Of a stretch of 64,000 nt of DNA, positions 55,642-64,000 are shown one piece after another. Numbering within the stretch: position 1 is the first letter of the stretch; the number at the start of each line of letters is the position of its first letter. Location: the NCBI RefSeq assembly GCF_017599385.1, contig NZ_JAGFPK010000002.1:682001-746000 (forward strand), in the 5' to 3' direction. The notes below the pieces were generated by a model. That model made no database searches. It had not been told where the DNA came from and saw nothing but the letters and a program-made list of their open reading frames with translations. The translations under genes and the position numbers were made by a program. The stretch comes from Ciceribacter sp. L1K22. GTDB taxonomy: Bacteria; Pseudomonadota; Alphaproteobacteria; Rhizobiales; Rhizobiaceae.

Positions 55642-56810
55642 TCAACGGCGCCGATCCGTTCGACCACGCCTCCCTTATCGTCGCCCACGACGAAACCAAT
55701 GCCTTCGAGGCCGTGGTGCCGCCGATCGTCCAGACGTCTCTCTTCACCTTCGAGACCTATGATGAAATGGTCGCCACCTATCGCGGCGAGATCAACCGCC
55801 CCGTCTATTCCCGCGGCCTGAACCCCACTGTGCGCCATTTCGAGGAAATGCTGGCGAAGCTCGAAGGCGGCGAAGACGCGCTCGCCTTCGGCAGCGGCAT
55901 GGCGTCGATCTCCTCCACCGTTCTGACCTTCGTCGAGCCCGGCGACCGCATCGTCGCGGTGAAGCACCTCTACCCCGACGCCTTCCGCCTCTTCGGCACG
56001 CTGTTGAAGCGCATGAAGGTTGAGGTCACCTATGTCGACGGCACTGACGAGGACGCCGTCGAAAAGGCCATGCCCGGCGCCAAGCTCTTCTACATGGAAA
56101 GCCCGACCAGCTGGATCATGGAAACCCATGACGTGAAGGCGCTGGCTGCCAAAGCCCGTCGCCATGGCGCCGTCTCGGTCATCGACAACAGCTGGGCGAG
56201 CCCGATCTTCCAGAAGCCGCTCTCGCTGGGTGTCGACCTCGTCCTGCACTCGGCGTCCAAATATCTCGGCGGCCACAGCGACGTCGTCGCCGGCGTCGTC
56301 ACCGGCTCGAAGACCCTGATCGACCGCATCCGTGGCGAGGCTTTGCCTTACCTCGGCGGGAAGATGTCGCCCTTCGATGCCTGGCTGCTGATCCGCGGCC
56401 TGCGCACGTTGCCGATACGCATGAAGGCCCATGAAGCCTCCGGCCTCGACATCGCAAGGCGTCTGAAGGCGCTCGCCGTCGTCGAACAGGTCAACCATCC
56501 GGGCCTCGCCAATCAATTGCCGCCGGGCCTCACCGGCACGTCCGGCCTCTTCTCATTCGTCTTCCGCGAAGGCGTCGACATCCGCGTCTTCGCCGACACG
56601 CTCGATCTCTTCAAGCTCGGCGTCAGCTGGGGCGGACACGAAAGCCTGATCGTCCCGGGCGAAGTCGTGCTGCAACAGAAGGCCCAACCCAATTCCGCGC
56701 ATGCCTTCGGCATGAATCCGCGGTCCGTTCGTCTCCATGTCGGCCTCGAGGGAACCGAGGCGCTGTGGAGTGACCTGGAGACGGCGATCGCCGCCGCCAC
56801 CCAACCCTGA
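55638..56810 (+). CDS. Cystathionine gamma-synthase/methionine gamma-lyase family PLP enzyme
   Basis: A protein of 390 residues of the Cys/Met metabolism PLP family. Lys208 (HSASKYLGGHSD) binds the cofactor, Asp183 (VIDNSWAS) pairs with its ring, Tyr57-Arg59 (YSRGLNPT) bind phosphate from the neighbour subunit, and Tyr112 is the active-site Tyr. The Cys that marks methionine gamma-lyases after LYG is Asp here (LYPDA). A beta- or gamma-elimination releasing a 2-oxo acid is likely, perhaps of a sulfur or other gamma-substituted amino acid. Its partner E1 enzyme at 61051 would consume the oxo acid. Confidence 0.88.
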   Translation: MINGADPFDHASLIVAHDETNAFEAVVPPIVQTSLFTFETYDEMVATYRGEINRPVYSRGLNPTVRHFEEMLAKLEGGEDALAFGSGMASISSTVLTFVEPGDRIVAVKHLYPDAFRLFGTLLKRMKVEVTYVDGTDEDAVEKAMPGAKLFYMESPTSWIMETHDVKALAAKARRHGAVSVIDNSWASPIFQKPLSLGVDLVLHSASKYLGGHSDVVAGVVTGSKTLIDRIRGEALPYLGGKMSPFDAWLLIRGLRTLPIRMKAHEASGLDIARRLKALAVVEQVNHPGLANQLPPGLTGTSGLFSFVFREGVDIRVFADTLDLFKLGVSWGGHESLIVPGEVVLQQKAQPNSAHAFGMNPRSVRLHVGLEGTEALWSDLETAIAAATQP

Positions 56811-56852
56811 AGCTCCTGTCGAACCAACCAAAACAGTGGAGGAACTGCTAAA

Positions 56853-58112
56853 ATGAAAACCCTTTTGACAGCTGCCCTGATGAGCGCCCTGATGGCGGGA
56901 ACGGCTCTTGCCGATACCACGCTGAAGCTCGTTGAAGTTATCACCAGCCCCGAGCGCACAGAGACGCTGAAGTCTATCGTCTCGACCTTCGAGGCGGCCA
57001 ATCCTGGCACCAAGGTCGAGATTATCTCTCTGCCGTGGGGCGAAGCTTTCCAGAAGTTCGCCACCATGGTCTCGGCCGGCGAAATTCCGGACGTGATGGA
57101 AATGCCCGATACCTGGCTCTCGCTGTACGCCAATAACGGCCTGGTCGAAAGCCTCGAGCCCTACCTGAAGGACTGGGACCAGACGGCCGACCTGTCTGAC
57201 CGCGCTCTCGAACTCGGCCGCGATGTCAACGACACCGCCTACATGCTGCCCTACGGCTTCTACCTGCGCGCCATGTTCTACAACAAGAAGCTGCTCGCCG
57301 AGGCCGGCGTCTCCGAGCCGCCGAAGACCATGGACGAGTTCGCCGAAGCCTCGAAGAAGGTTTCCGCTCTTCCCGGAAAGTACGGCTACTGCCTGCGCGG
57401 CGGGCCGGGCGGCCTCAACGGCTGGGTCATGTTCGGCGCCTCCATGGCCGGCGACAATGCCTTCTTCACCGAGGACGGAACCTCCACCTTCAACTCCGAA
57501 GGCTGGGTCAAGGGCCTCACCTGGCTGATCGACCTTTACAAGAACGGCTATGCGCCGAAGGATTCGGTCAACTGGGGCTTCAACGAGATCGTCGCGGGTT
57601 TCTATAGCGGCACCTGCGCCTTCCTCGACCAGGACCCGGACGCCCTCATCGCCATTGCACAGCACATGGGCGAGGACGACTACGGCGTCATGACCATGCC
57701 GAAGGGCCCGGATGGCAAGACCTTCCCGACCATCGGCTATGCCGGCTGGTCGATGATGTCCGCCAGCGAGAACAAGGATCTCGCCTGGAAGCTGATCTCG
57801 ACACTGGAAGGCAAGGAAGGCAACGTCGAATGGAACAAGCGCACCGGCGCGCTTCCGGCGCTGAAGTCGGCTGAAAGCGATCCGTTCTATTCGAGCCCGC
57901 AGTTCAAGGGCTGGTTCGAGGAACTGGCCGACAAGGATGCGGTTCCGACGGTCATGCCGACCCATCTGGAAGAGTTCGCCTTCTTCAAGGACTCGCTGGT
58001 CATCAAGACCTCGCAGCAGGCACTGCTCGGTGACATCACCCCGCAGGAACTGGCCGACCAGTGGGCCGCCTACCTGACCGAGGCCCAGAAGAAGCACCTC
58101 GCCAAGCAGTAA
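56853..58112 (+). CDS. ABC transporter solute-binding protein (sugar type, CUT1)
   Basis: A protein of 419 residues with a Sec signal (MKTLLTAALMSALMAGTALA, cleavage before DTTLK). The mature part shows the extracellular-solute-binding family 1 pattern (GTKVEIISLPWGEAFQKF, FYNKKLLAEAGV, GWVMFGASMAGD). Such proteins usually bind oligosaccharides, glycosides or polyols. The companion genes are not sugar enzymes, so the ligand may be a modified amino acid instead. It follows the lyase gene after 42 bases. Confidence 0.9.
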   Translation: MKTLLTAALMSALMAGTALADTTLKLVEVITSPERTETLKSIVSTFEAANPGTKVEIISLPWGEAFQKFATMVSAGEIPDVMEMPDTWLSLYANNGLVESLEPYLKDWDQTADLSDRALELGRDVNDTAYMLPYGFYLRAMFYNKKLLAEAGVSEPPKTMDEFAEASKKVSALPGKYGYCLRGGPGGLNGWVMFGASMAGDNAFFTEDGTSTFNSEGWVKGLTWLIDLYKNGYAPKDSVNWGFNEIVAGFYSGTCAFLDQDPDALIAIAQHMGEDDYGVMTMPKGPDGKTFPTIGYAGWSMMSASENKDLAWKLISTLEGKEGNVEWNKRTGALPALKSAESDPFYSSPQFKGWFEELADKDAVPTVMPTHLEEFAFFKDSLVIKTSQQALLGDITPQELADQWAAYLTEAQKKHLAKQ

Positions 58113-58184
58113 TCTCTCCCGTGCGGGCGGAGCCAGCCGCTCCGCCCGCACCTGAAATCGATTGCCCGAACGGAAAGCCGACCG

Positions 58185-59108
58185 ATGACCTCGACCGCCC
58201 GCGCCGATCACCGACGACCGCTTCTGAAGCGGCTCGCCGATGCCTCGGAACCCTATCTCTACAGCGCGCCGGCGCTGATCCTGATCGTCGCCGTCATGCT
58301 GGTGCCGCTGGTGCTCGGCATTTCCTATGCCTTCCGCGATATCCAGTTGCTCAACCCCTTCTCCGGCGGCTTCATCGGCCTCGACCATTTCCGAACGCTG
58401 AGCCAGGACCAGGATTTCTACCGGGCGCTCCGCAACACGCTGTGGTGGACCGGCGCGTCCGTCGCGCTGCAATTCGTCTTCGGCCTGATCCTCGCCCTTC
58501 TCCTCGACAAGCCATTCTACGGCCGCGGCCTCGCCCAGGCGCTGGTCTTCCTCCCATGGGCCGTCCCGAGCTTCCTCGCCGGCCTCAACTGGGCCTGGCT
58601 GTTCAACCCGGTCATCGGCCCTCTGCCGCACTGGCTCTTCGCCTTGGGCATTCTCGACGCGCCGAACAACATTCTCGCCGATCCCAACCTGGCCATGTGG
58701 GGGCCGATCGTCGCCAATGTCTGGTGGGGCATTCCCTTCTTCGCCATCACGCTCCTCGCCGCTCTCCAGGCGATCCCGCGCGACCTCTACGAAGCGGCCT
58801 CCATCGACGGCGCCGGTCCTGTGCAGCGTTTCATGTCGATCACCCTGCCGTTTCTCGCGCCAACCATCGCCATCACCGTGTTGCTGCGCACCGTCTGGAT
58901 CTCGAACTTCGCCGATCTGATCATCGTCATGACCAATGGCGGCCCGGCCGACCGGACCCAGATCGTCGCCTCCTACATCTTCACCCAGGCCTTCAAGCGG
59001 CTGGATTTCGGCTATGCCTCGGCCATCGCGCTCGTGCTTTTGGTGCTGCTGCTCGCCTATTCCATGCTGATCGTGCTCCTGCGCCAGTCGCTGCTGAACA
59101 AGGATTGA
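58185..59108 (+). CDS. ABC transporter permease, MalF type
   Basis: A membrane protein of 307 residues with six to seven transmembrane segments and the EAA motif YEAASIDGAGPVQRFMSITLPFLAP that contacts the ATPase. It starts 72 bases after the binding-protein gene and ends four bases before the next permease. Confidence 0.92.
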   Translation: MTSTARADHRRPLLKRLADASEPYLYSAPALILIVAVMLVPLVLGISYAFRDIQLLNPFSGGFIGLDHFRTLSQDQDFYRALRNTLWWTGASVALQFVFGLILALLLDKPFYGRGLAQALVFLPWAVPSFLAGLNWAWLFNPVIGPLPHWLFALGILDAPNNILADPNLAMWGPIVANVWWGIPFFAITLLAALQAIPRDLYEAASIDGAGPVQRFMSITLPFLAPTIAITVLLRTVWISNFADLIIVMTNGGPADRTQIVASYIFTQAFKRLDFGYASAIALVLLVLLLAYSMLIVLLRQSLLNKD

Positions 59109-59112
59109 GACC

Positions 59113-59946
59113 ATGAGACCGTCAAAGATCCTCCTGACCGGCGCCCATCGCCTCGCGATCCTCGCCTATATCGCCGTCGCGCTTTTCCCGCTCTACTGGC
59201 TGCTCAAGGTCTCCGTCACCCCGAACCGCCTGCTCTACAGCGAGGGGGTCAGGATGTGGCCGTCGGAGATGACATTCGACCACTTCGCCTTCGTCATCGC
59301 CCACAGCGCCTTTCCGACCTTCTTCAAGAACAGCCTGATCGTGGCCGGATCGACGGCCGTCGTCGTCACCATCCTCGCTTCGCTCTCCGGCTATGCGCTG
59401 TCGCGCTTCTCCTTCCGCGCCAAGTACTGGATCGTGGCGCTTATGCTGCTCACCCAGATGTTCCCGCTTGTCATGCTGGTCGCGCCGATCTTCAAGATGC
59501 TGTCGCCGCTCGGGCTTACCAACAGCCTCACCGGCCTCGTCATCGTCTATTCGGCCTTCAACGTGCCCTTCGCCACCTTCCTGATGCAGTCCTTCTTCGA
59601 CGGCATCCCGAAGGACCTGGAGGAAGCCGCGATGATCGACGGCGCCACGCAATTCGTCGCCTTCCGCCAGATCATCCTGCCGCTGACGCTGCCCGGCATC
59701 GCCGCCACCCTCGGCTTCGTCTTCACCGCCGCCTGGTCGGAACTGCTCTTCGCCCTGATGCTGATATCAGGCAATGACGCCGCTACCTTCCCGGTCGGGC
59801 TCTTGTCGTTCGTCTCCAAGTTCTCCGTCGACTTCGGGCAGATGATGGCTGCCGGCGTTCTCGCGCTCATCCCGGCCTGCCTCTTCTTCCTCCTCATCCA
59901 GCGCTACCTCGTGCAGGGCCTCACGGCCGGCGCGGTCAAAGGCTGA
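59113..59946 (+). CDS. ABC transporter permease, MalG type
   Basis: A membrane protein of 277 residues with six transmembrane segments and the EAA motif LEEAAMIDGATQFVAFRQIILPLTLPG. It forms the channel together with the MalF-type protein. It is followed 14 bases later by the ATPase gene. Confidence 0.92.
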   Translation: MRPSKILLTGAHRLAILAYIAVALFPLYWLLKVSVTPNRLLYSEGVRMWPSEMTFDHFAFVIAHSAFPTFFKNSLIVAGSTAVVVTILASLSGYALSRFSFRAKYWIVALMLLTQMFPLVMLVAPIFKMLSPLGLTNSLTGLVIVYSAFNVPFATFLMQSFFDGIPKDLEEAAMIDGATQFVAFRQIILPLTLPGIAATLGFVFTAAWSELLFALMLISGNDAATFPVGLLSFVSKFSVDFGQMMAAGVLALIPACLFFLLIQRYLVQGLTAGAVKG

Positions 59947-59960
59947 AAGGTCTAAATTTC

Positions 59961-61028
59961 ATGGCTTCCATCGACATTTCCGCCATCCGCAAGAGCTACG
60001 GCACCTTCCCGGTCCTGCACGGCGTCGACCTCACCATCAAGGACGGCGAATTCATCGTCCTCGTCGGCCCCTCCGGCTGCGGCAAGTCCACGCTGCTGCG
60101 CATGATCGCGGGCCTCGAAGACGTGACGTCAGGCGAGATCCGCATCGAGGGCCGCCGCGTCAACGATCTCGCCCCGAAGGATCGCGACATCGCCATGGTG
60201 TTCCAGTCCTACGCGCTTTATCCGCACATGTCGGTCGCCGACAACATGAGCTACAGCCTGCGCCTCAGGAAGACCGCGAAGGAGAAGATCACCACCGTCG
60301 TCGCGGCCGCCGCCTCCAAGCTCGGCCTCGATCCGCTGCTCGCGCGTCGCCCGAAGGCGCTCTCCGGCGGCCAGCGCCAGCGCGTCGCCATGGGCCGCGC
60401 CATCGTCCGCCAGCCGAAGGCCTTCCTGTTCGACGAACCGCTCTCCAACCTCGACGCCCGCCTGCGCGAACAGATGCGCGCCGAGATCAAGAAGCTGCAC
60501 GGCGAGCTCGGCGCCACATCCATCTACGTCACCCACGACCAGATCGAGGCGATGACGCTCGCCGACCGGATCGTCGCCATGCACGGCGGCGTCGTCCAGC
60601 AGGTCGGCTCGCCGCTCGACCTCTACGACCGGCCGGCCAACCTCTTCGTCGCCGGCTTTATCGGCTCGCCTGGCATGAATTTCCTCGAGGGACGTTACGT
60701 TGCCGAGAATGGCGCGACGGCCGTGGTCTTCGCGGATGGCACCACGGCGGATGTCGAGCCGCGCGCCGGCCTCGCCAGCGGCACGCCCGTCACCCTCGGC
60801 ATCCGTCCCGAGCACGTCATGATCTCGACAACAGGAGCGATCGAGGCCGGCGTCGACCTGATCGAACCGACGGGCTTTGGCATCATTATGCATCTGTCGG
60901 TGCATGACCTGCCGTTCAAGGTGTTTACCCTCGATCGCGAGGTTCTGAAGTCTGGTTCGAAAGTACGCGTCGACTTCCCGAAAAAACACCTGCATATTTT
61001 TGACGGAGCGGGAAAACGGGTCGACTGA
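59961..61028 (+). CDS. ABC transporter ATP-binding protein, UgpC/MsmK type
   Basis: A protein of 355 residues. Walker A GPSGCGKS, Q-loop VFQSYALYPHM, signature LSGGQRQR, Walker B FLFDEPLSNLD and switch YVTHDQ are intact. The C-terminal domain from about residue 240 is the TOBE/OB-fold part of MalK-like ATPases. It powers the 58185-59946 permease pair and precedes the E1 gene by 22 bases. Confidence 0.94.
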   Translation: MASIDISAIRKSYGTFPVLHGVDLTIKDGEFIVLVGPSGCGKSTLLRMIAGLEDVTSGEIRIEGRRVNDLAPKDRDIAMVFQSYALYPHMSVADNMSYSLRLRKTAKEKITTVVAAAASKLGLDPLLARRPKALSGGQRQRVAMGRAIVRQPKAFLFDEPLSNLDARLREQMRAEIKKLHGELGATSIYVTHDQIEAMTLADRIVAMHGGVVQQVGSPLDLYDRPANLFVAGFIGSPGMNFLEGRYVAENGATAVVFADGTTADVEPRAGLASGTPVTLGIRPEHVMISTTGAIEAGVDLIEPTGFGIIMHLSVHDLPFKVFTLDREVLKSGSKVRVDFPKKHLHIFDGAGKRVD

Positions 61029-61050
61029 ACCCTGATCGGGAGGACATGGC

Positions 61051-63414
61051 ATGACGGACATGACGCGCCTGAAGGACCTCGAACGCCAGGCCCATTGGCT
61101 GGCGTCCTGGATGATCCACAACGCCAACCACCTGCGCGAAAAGGGCGAGGTCAAGGTGGGCGGCCACCAGGCCTCCTCCGCCTCCATGGTCTCGATCATG
61201 ACGGCGCTCTATTTCCACGCGCTGCGCCCCGAGGACCGGGTGGCGGTCAAGCCGCATGCCTCACCGGTCTTCCACGCCATCCAGTATATCATGGGCAACC
61301 AGACCCGCGAGAAGCTTGAGAATTTCCGCGGTTTCGGCGGTGCCCAGTCCTACCCCAGCCGCACCAAGGATGTCGACGACGTCGATTTCTCCACCGGCTC
61401 CGTCGGCCTCGGCGTCGCGATCACCGCCTTCGCCTCCATCATGCAGGATTACATCCGATCGAAGCCCTGGGCTAAGGACCGGCCGGCCGGCCGCATGATC
61501 GCGCTGGTCGGCGATGCGGAGCTCGACGAAGGCAATGTCTACGAATGCCTGCAGGAAGGCTGGAAGCACGATATCCGCAACACATGGTGGATCATCGACT
61601 ACAACCGCCAGAGCCTCGACGGCGTGGTCCGCGAGGGCCTGTGGCAGCGCATCGAAGCGATCTTCACCGCCTTCGGCTGGGATGTGCGCGTCCTGAAATA
61701 CGGCGCCCTCCAGCAGGCCGCCTTCGCCGAGCCCGGCGGCGAGGCCCTGCGCCGCTGGATCGACAATTGCCCCAACCAGCTCTATTCGGCGCTGACCTTC
61801 CAGGGCGGCGCCGCCTGGCGCAAGCGCCTCCTCGACGAGATCGGCGACCAGGGCGAGGTGACGGCATTGATCGAGCGCCGCTCCGATGCCGAACTCGCAG
61901 AGCTGATGGCCAATCTCGGCGGACATTGCCTGGCCTCGCTGACCGGCGCCTTCGACGCGATCGACCACGATCGCCCCACCGTCTTCCTCGCCTATACCAT
62001 CAAGGGCTGGGGAACGCCGCTCGCCGGCCACAAGGACAACCATGCCGGCCTGATGACCAAGGCCCAGATGGCCGAATTCCAGGCCGCGATGGGTGTCGCG
62101 GAAGGTACCGAATGGGAGCGCTTCTCGGCGATCCGCGATACCGACGGAATGGAAGAGTTTCTGAGGTCGGTCCCGTTCTTCAAAAATGGACGGCGTCGCT
62201 TTGGTGCCGAAAAGATCGTCTCGGACGGTCCAGTCCTGCTCGACGACCGGGAACTTTCGACTCAGGCCGGTTTCGGCAAGATCCTCGATGAAGTCGCACG
62301 GCGAGGGGGCAGTCTGGCGGACCACATTGTAACGACTGCCCCCGACGTGACCGTCTCGACCAACCTCGGCCCCTGGGTCAACCGCCGCGGCCTCTTTGCC
62401 TCGGACCACGAGGAAGATACCTTCCGCAAGGAACGCGTCCCTTCCACCCAGAAATGGGCCTTCTCGCCGGAAGGCCAGCACATCGAACTCGGCATCGCCG
62501 AGATGAACCTCTTCCTCTTGCTCGGCGCCGCCGGGCTCTCGCATTCGCTCTTCGGCGAACGCATCCTGCCGATCGGTACCGTCTACGATCCCTTCGTATC
62601 GCGCGGCCTCGATGCGCTGAACTACGCCTGCTACCAGGATGCCCGCTTCATGATCGTCGGCACGCCCTCCGGCGTCACGCTCGCGCCCGAAGGCGGCGCA
62701 CACCAGTCGATCGGCACGCCGCTGATCGGCATGAGCCAGGACGGTCTCGCGAGCTTCGAGCCCGCCTTCCTCGATGAGCTCTCCGTTATCATGGACTGGG
62801 CCTTCGACTACATGCAGCGCGACGGCGAAGGTGACCCTGACGAACGGACCTGGCTTCGTGACGAAACCGGTGGCTCGGTCTATCTGCGCCTCTCTACCCG
62901 TCCGCTCGAACAGCCCGTACGCCGCGAGGATTCAGCGTTCCGGCAGGGCGTCATCGACGGCGCCTACTGGCTACGGAAACCCGGCCCCAACGCCACCGTC
63001 GTGCTCGCCTACCAGGGCTGCGTCGCCCCCGAGGTCATCCGCGCCGCCGGACTTCTGGGCGAGGACCGCCGCGACATCGGCGTGCTCGCCATCACCTCGG
63101 CCGACCGCCTGAACGCCGGCTGGACCGCGGCCCAGCGTGCCCGCCGGCGTGGCGTCTTCAATGCCAGCGGCCATGTCGAAACCCTGCTCGCCGGACTGCC
63201 GTCCCACTGCACGCTCGTGACAGTCACGGACGGGCATCCCGCCACGCTCGGCTGGCTCGGCGCCGTCCATGGCCACCGGACGATCCCGCTTGGCGTCGAG
63301 CATTTCGGCCAGACCGGCACAGTCGCCGATCTCTACCGGCATTTTGGCATCGACACCGACGCCATCCTCCGCACGGTCTCCGCCCTCACCCCCGGCCGGC
63401 GCGCCTACGGATAA
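61051..63414 (+). CDS. Pyruvate dehydrogenase E1 (AceE)-like thiamine diphosphate enzyme
   Basis: A protein of 787 residues of the transketolase/homodimeric E1 group. The thiamine diphosphate and magnesium motif starts at LVGDAELDEGNV and ends at the DYNRQSLDG about 30 residues later; GGHQASSASMVSIMTALYF and SPEGQHIELGIAEMNLFLLLG are AceE-type substrate and dimer segments. It is shorter than AceE (about 890). No E2 or E3 gene is beside it. Together with the lyase, it resembles mdeB, reported as 2-oxobutyrate dehydrogenase E1 next to methionine gamma-lyase in Pseudomonas putida. It may borrow E2/E3 or act as a decarboxylase. Confidence 0.82.
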   Translation: MTDMTRLKDLERQAHWLASWMIHNANHLREKGEVKVGGHQASSASMVSIMTALYFHALRPEDRVAVKPHASPVFHAIQYIMGNQTREKLENFRGFGGAQSYPSRTKDVDDVDFSTGSVGLGVAITAFASIMQDYIRSKPWAKDRPAGRMIALVGDAELDEGNVYECLQEGWKHDIRNTWWIIDYNRQSLDGVVREGLWQRIEAIFTAFGWDVRVLKYGALQQAAFAEPGGEALRRWIDNCPNQLYSALTFQGGAAWRKRLLDEIGDQGEVTALIERRSDAELAELMANLGGHCLASLTGAFDAIDHDRPTVFLAYTIKGWGTPLAGHKDNHAGLMTKAQMAEFQAAMGVAEGTEWERFSAIRDTDGMEEFLRSVPFFKNGRRRFGAEKIVSDGPVLLDDRELSTQAGFGKILDEVARRGGSLADHIVTTAPDVTVSTNLGPWVNRRGLFASDHEEDTFRKERVPSTQKWAFSPEGQHIELGIAEMNLFLLLGAAGLSHSLFGERILPIGTVYDPFVSRGLDALNYACYQDARFMIVGTPSGVTLAPEGGAHQSIGTPLIGMSQDGLASFEPAFLDELSVIMDWAFDYMQRDGEGDPDERTWLRDETGGSVYLRLSTRPLEQPVRREDSAFRQGVIDGAYWLRKPGPNATVVLAYQGCVAPEVIRAAGLLGEDRRDIGVLAITSADRLNAGWTAAQRARRRGVFNASGHVETLLAGLPSHCTLVTVTDGHPATLGWLGAVHGHRTIPLGVEHFGQTGTVADLYRHFGIDTDAILRTVSALTPGRRAYG

Positions 63415-63436
63415 GGGGACCGTCTCCGGTCCCCTT
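63413..63436. terminator. Terminator between convergent E1 and repeat-protein genes
   Basis: AAGGGGACCG and CGGTCCCCTT form a 10-bp stem with a TCTC loop, beginning in the stop codon of the E1 gene. A weak T-rich stretch (CTCTTTTC) follows on the plus strand. Confidence 0.8.
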
Positions 63437-63465
63437 CACTCTTTTCGATCTGGTTGATTGGCCTC

Positions 63466-63996
63466 TCAGAAGTTCTGGTAGGAAGAGATCACCGCAGCCA
63501 CCTGCTCCGGCTTCATCGCCTGCAGCTGTGTTGTGGTGATCGCCTGGATCTGGCTGCTGGACAGGCTGGTGATATCGCTGGTCGAAAGCCCCGCGAGCGC
63601 CGCCGTGCTGATCGCCGCGATGTCCTCCAGCGAGAAGGTTGCGAGATCTTCGGTCGCCAGCGCATCGATCTGCAGCGAACTCAGGCCCGCCACCTGCTGC
63701 GGCGTCAGCGCTTCGACCTGCTCCGGCGTCAGCGCCGCCACCTGCGCACTGGTCAGGCCGATCAGCGAGGCAGGGTTCAGTGCCATGATCTGCGCCGTCG
63801 TCAGGGCGGCAAGACTTGCGGTCCCGAGCGCCGCCAGCTGGATGGCGTTGAGCGCTCCCAATTGCTCTGAGGTAAAGCCCGCCACCTGCGCCGTTCCGAA
63901 GGAATTGATCTGGCGATAGCTGAGCGCCGCCATCTGCGCCGTGCTGAGCACCGCGATCTGGTCCGAGCTCAACCCGGCGATATTGCTCGTCGAAAG
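63466..63996 (-). repeat. Tandem 24-base coding repeat
   Basis: The 22 eight-residue units correspond to a 24-base period in the DNA. Units are diverged in sequence (about half of the positions vary), so they are old and selected at protein level rather than a fresh microsatellite. Confidence 0.8.
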
Positions 63997-64000
63997 CCCC
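63466..64000 (-). CDS. Octapeptide-repeat protein (N-terminal part outside window)
   Basis: The frame runs open from the window edge to a TGA at 63466-63468. All 177 visible residues after the first are 22 gapless units of eight residues with the consensus L-[S/T]-x-x-[Q/D]-[I/V/L]-x-[A/G], for example LTPEQVEA, LSSSQIQA and LSTSDITS; the last unit (VISSYQNF) is degenerate and ends the protein. Positions 1, 6 and 8 are hydrophobic or small; 2-5 look like helix N-caps. There is no signal peptide, Cys or membrane segment in the visible part. A TTG within the repeat could be mistaken for a start, but the repeat continues before it. Function unknown; possibly a large secreted or surface solenoid. 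Confidence 0.85.
   Translation of the reverse strand, partial: GLSTSNIAGLSSDQIAVLSTAQMAALSYRQINSFGTAQVAGFTSEQLGALNAIQLAALGTASLAALTTAQIMALNPASLIGLTSAQVAALTPEQVEALTPQQVAGLSSLQIDALATEDLATFSLEDIAAISTAALAGLSTSDITSLSSSQIQAITTTQLQAMKPEQVAAVISSYQNF

Noticed and set aside
56553..59114. Minus-strand open frame of 853 codons antisense to the lyase and ABC transporter genes
   Set aside because: It is a GC-rich shadow frame: the plus-strand genes show clear families with motifs, while this frame is low-complexity with no recognisable domain.
61261..62703. Minus-strand open frame of 480 codons antisense to the E1 gene
   Set aside because: Shadow of the E1 coding sequence; composition and lack of motifs argue against a gene.
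63466..63972. Octapeptide-repeat gene starting at the TTG at 63972
   Set aside because: The frame and the octad repeat continue upstream to the window edge, so the true start lies outside.

Overview
The window is a gene-dense, GC-rich stretch with about 56 protein genes and no rRNA, tRNA, insertion sequence, integrase or CRISPR array that I can see. The gene set points to an alphaproteobacterium, most likely Rhizobiaceae (inference, not proven): two PotABCD/MalEFGK-type ABC transporters, a TRAP transporter, many GntR and LysR regulators, a complete hut pathway, and a chemotaxis cluster with a ParA-like ATPase. The metabolic and regulator content suits a secondary replicon or an accessory part of the chromosome.

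Region by region. (1) 1-2570: an esterase/ring-cleaving dioxygenase pair with a divergent LysR, resembling quinone detoxification modules. (2) 2605-12411: one long minus-strand operon: polyamine-type ABC transporter, a catabolic HisD paralogue, a zinc alcohol dehydrogenase, a HutC-type repressor, an APH-fold kinase and an FMN 2-hydroxyacid oxidase. Its substrate is unknown. (3) 12714-22896: an SDR and a HisC-like aminotransferase, divergent from each other, then a complete histidine-to-glutamate route (hutF-hutC and hutI-hutH-hutG-hutU-hutD). Palindromes of one family lie in front of the ABC operon, between SDR and aminotransferase, and between hutF and hutI, suggesting one HutC-type regulon. 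(4) 22949-34162: a sugar-acid or polyol-acid block: ketoglutarate semialdehyde dehydrogenase, mandelate-racemase-family dehydratase, a GntR with two DNA-binding domains, an Ldh2-type oxidoreductase, a FadR-type GntR, TRAP dctPQM and two zinc dehydrogenases. (5) 34232-40859: an RND efflux operon that starts with an esterase-like protein lacking its catalytic Ser and His, with a divergent LysR. (6) 40897-54323: a chemosensory cluster: HD-GYP response regulator, STAS protein, CheY, CheA, CheW, two MCPs, CheW, ParA, CheR, CheB, plus a soluble MCP-like coiled-coil protein on the other strand. No flagellar gene is present. (7) 54919-63414: GntR, a cystathionine-gamma-synthase-family lyase, a sugar-type ABC transporter and a stand-alone AceE-like E1, recalling the mdeA-mdeB pair for sulfur amino acid breakdown. 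(8) 63466-64000: the C-terminal end of a protein made entirely of uninterrupted eight-residue repeats, cut by the window end.

The strongest candidates for new biology are the octapeptide-repeat protein, the pseudo-esterase in the RND operon, the soluble MCP-like protein of the chemotaxis cluster, and the HisD-paralogue operon.
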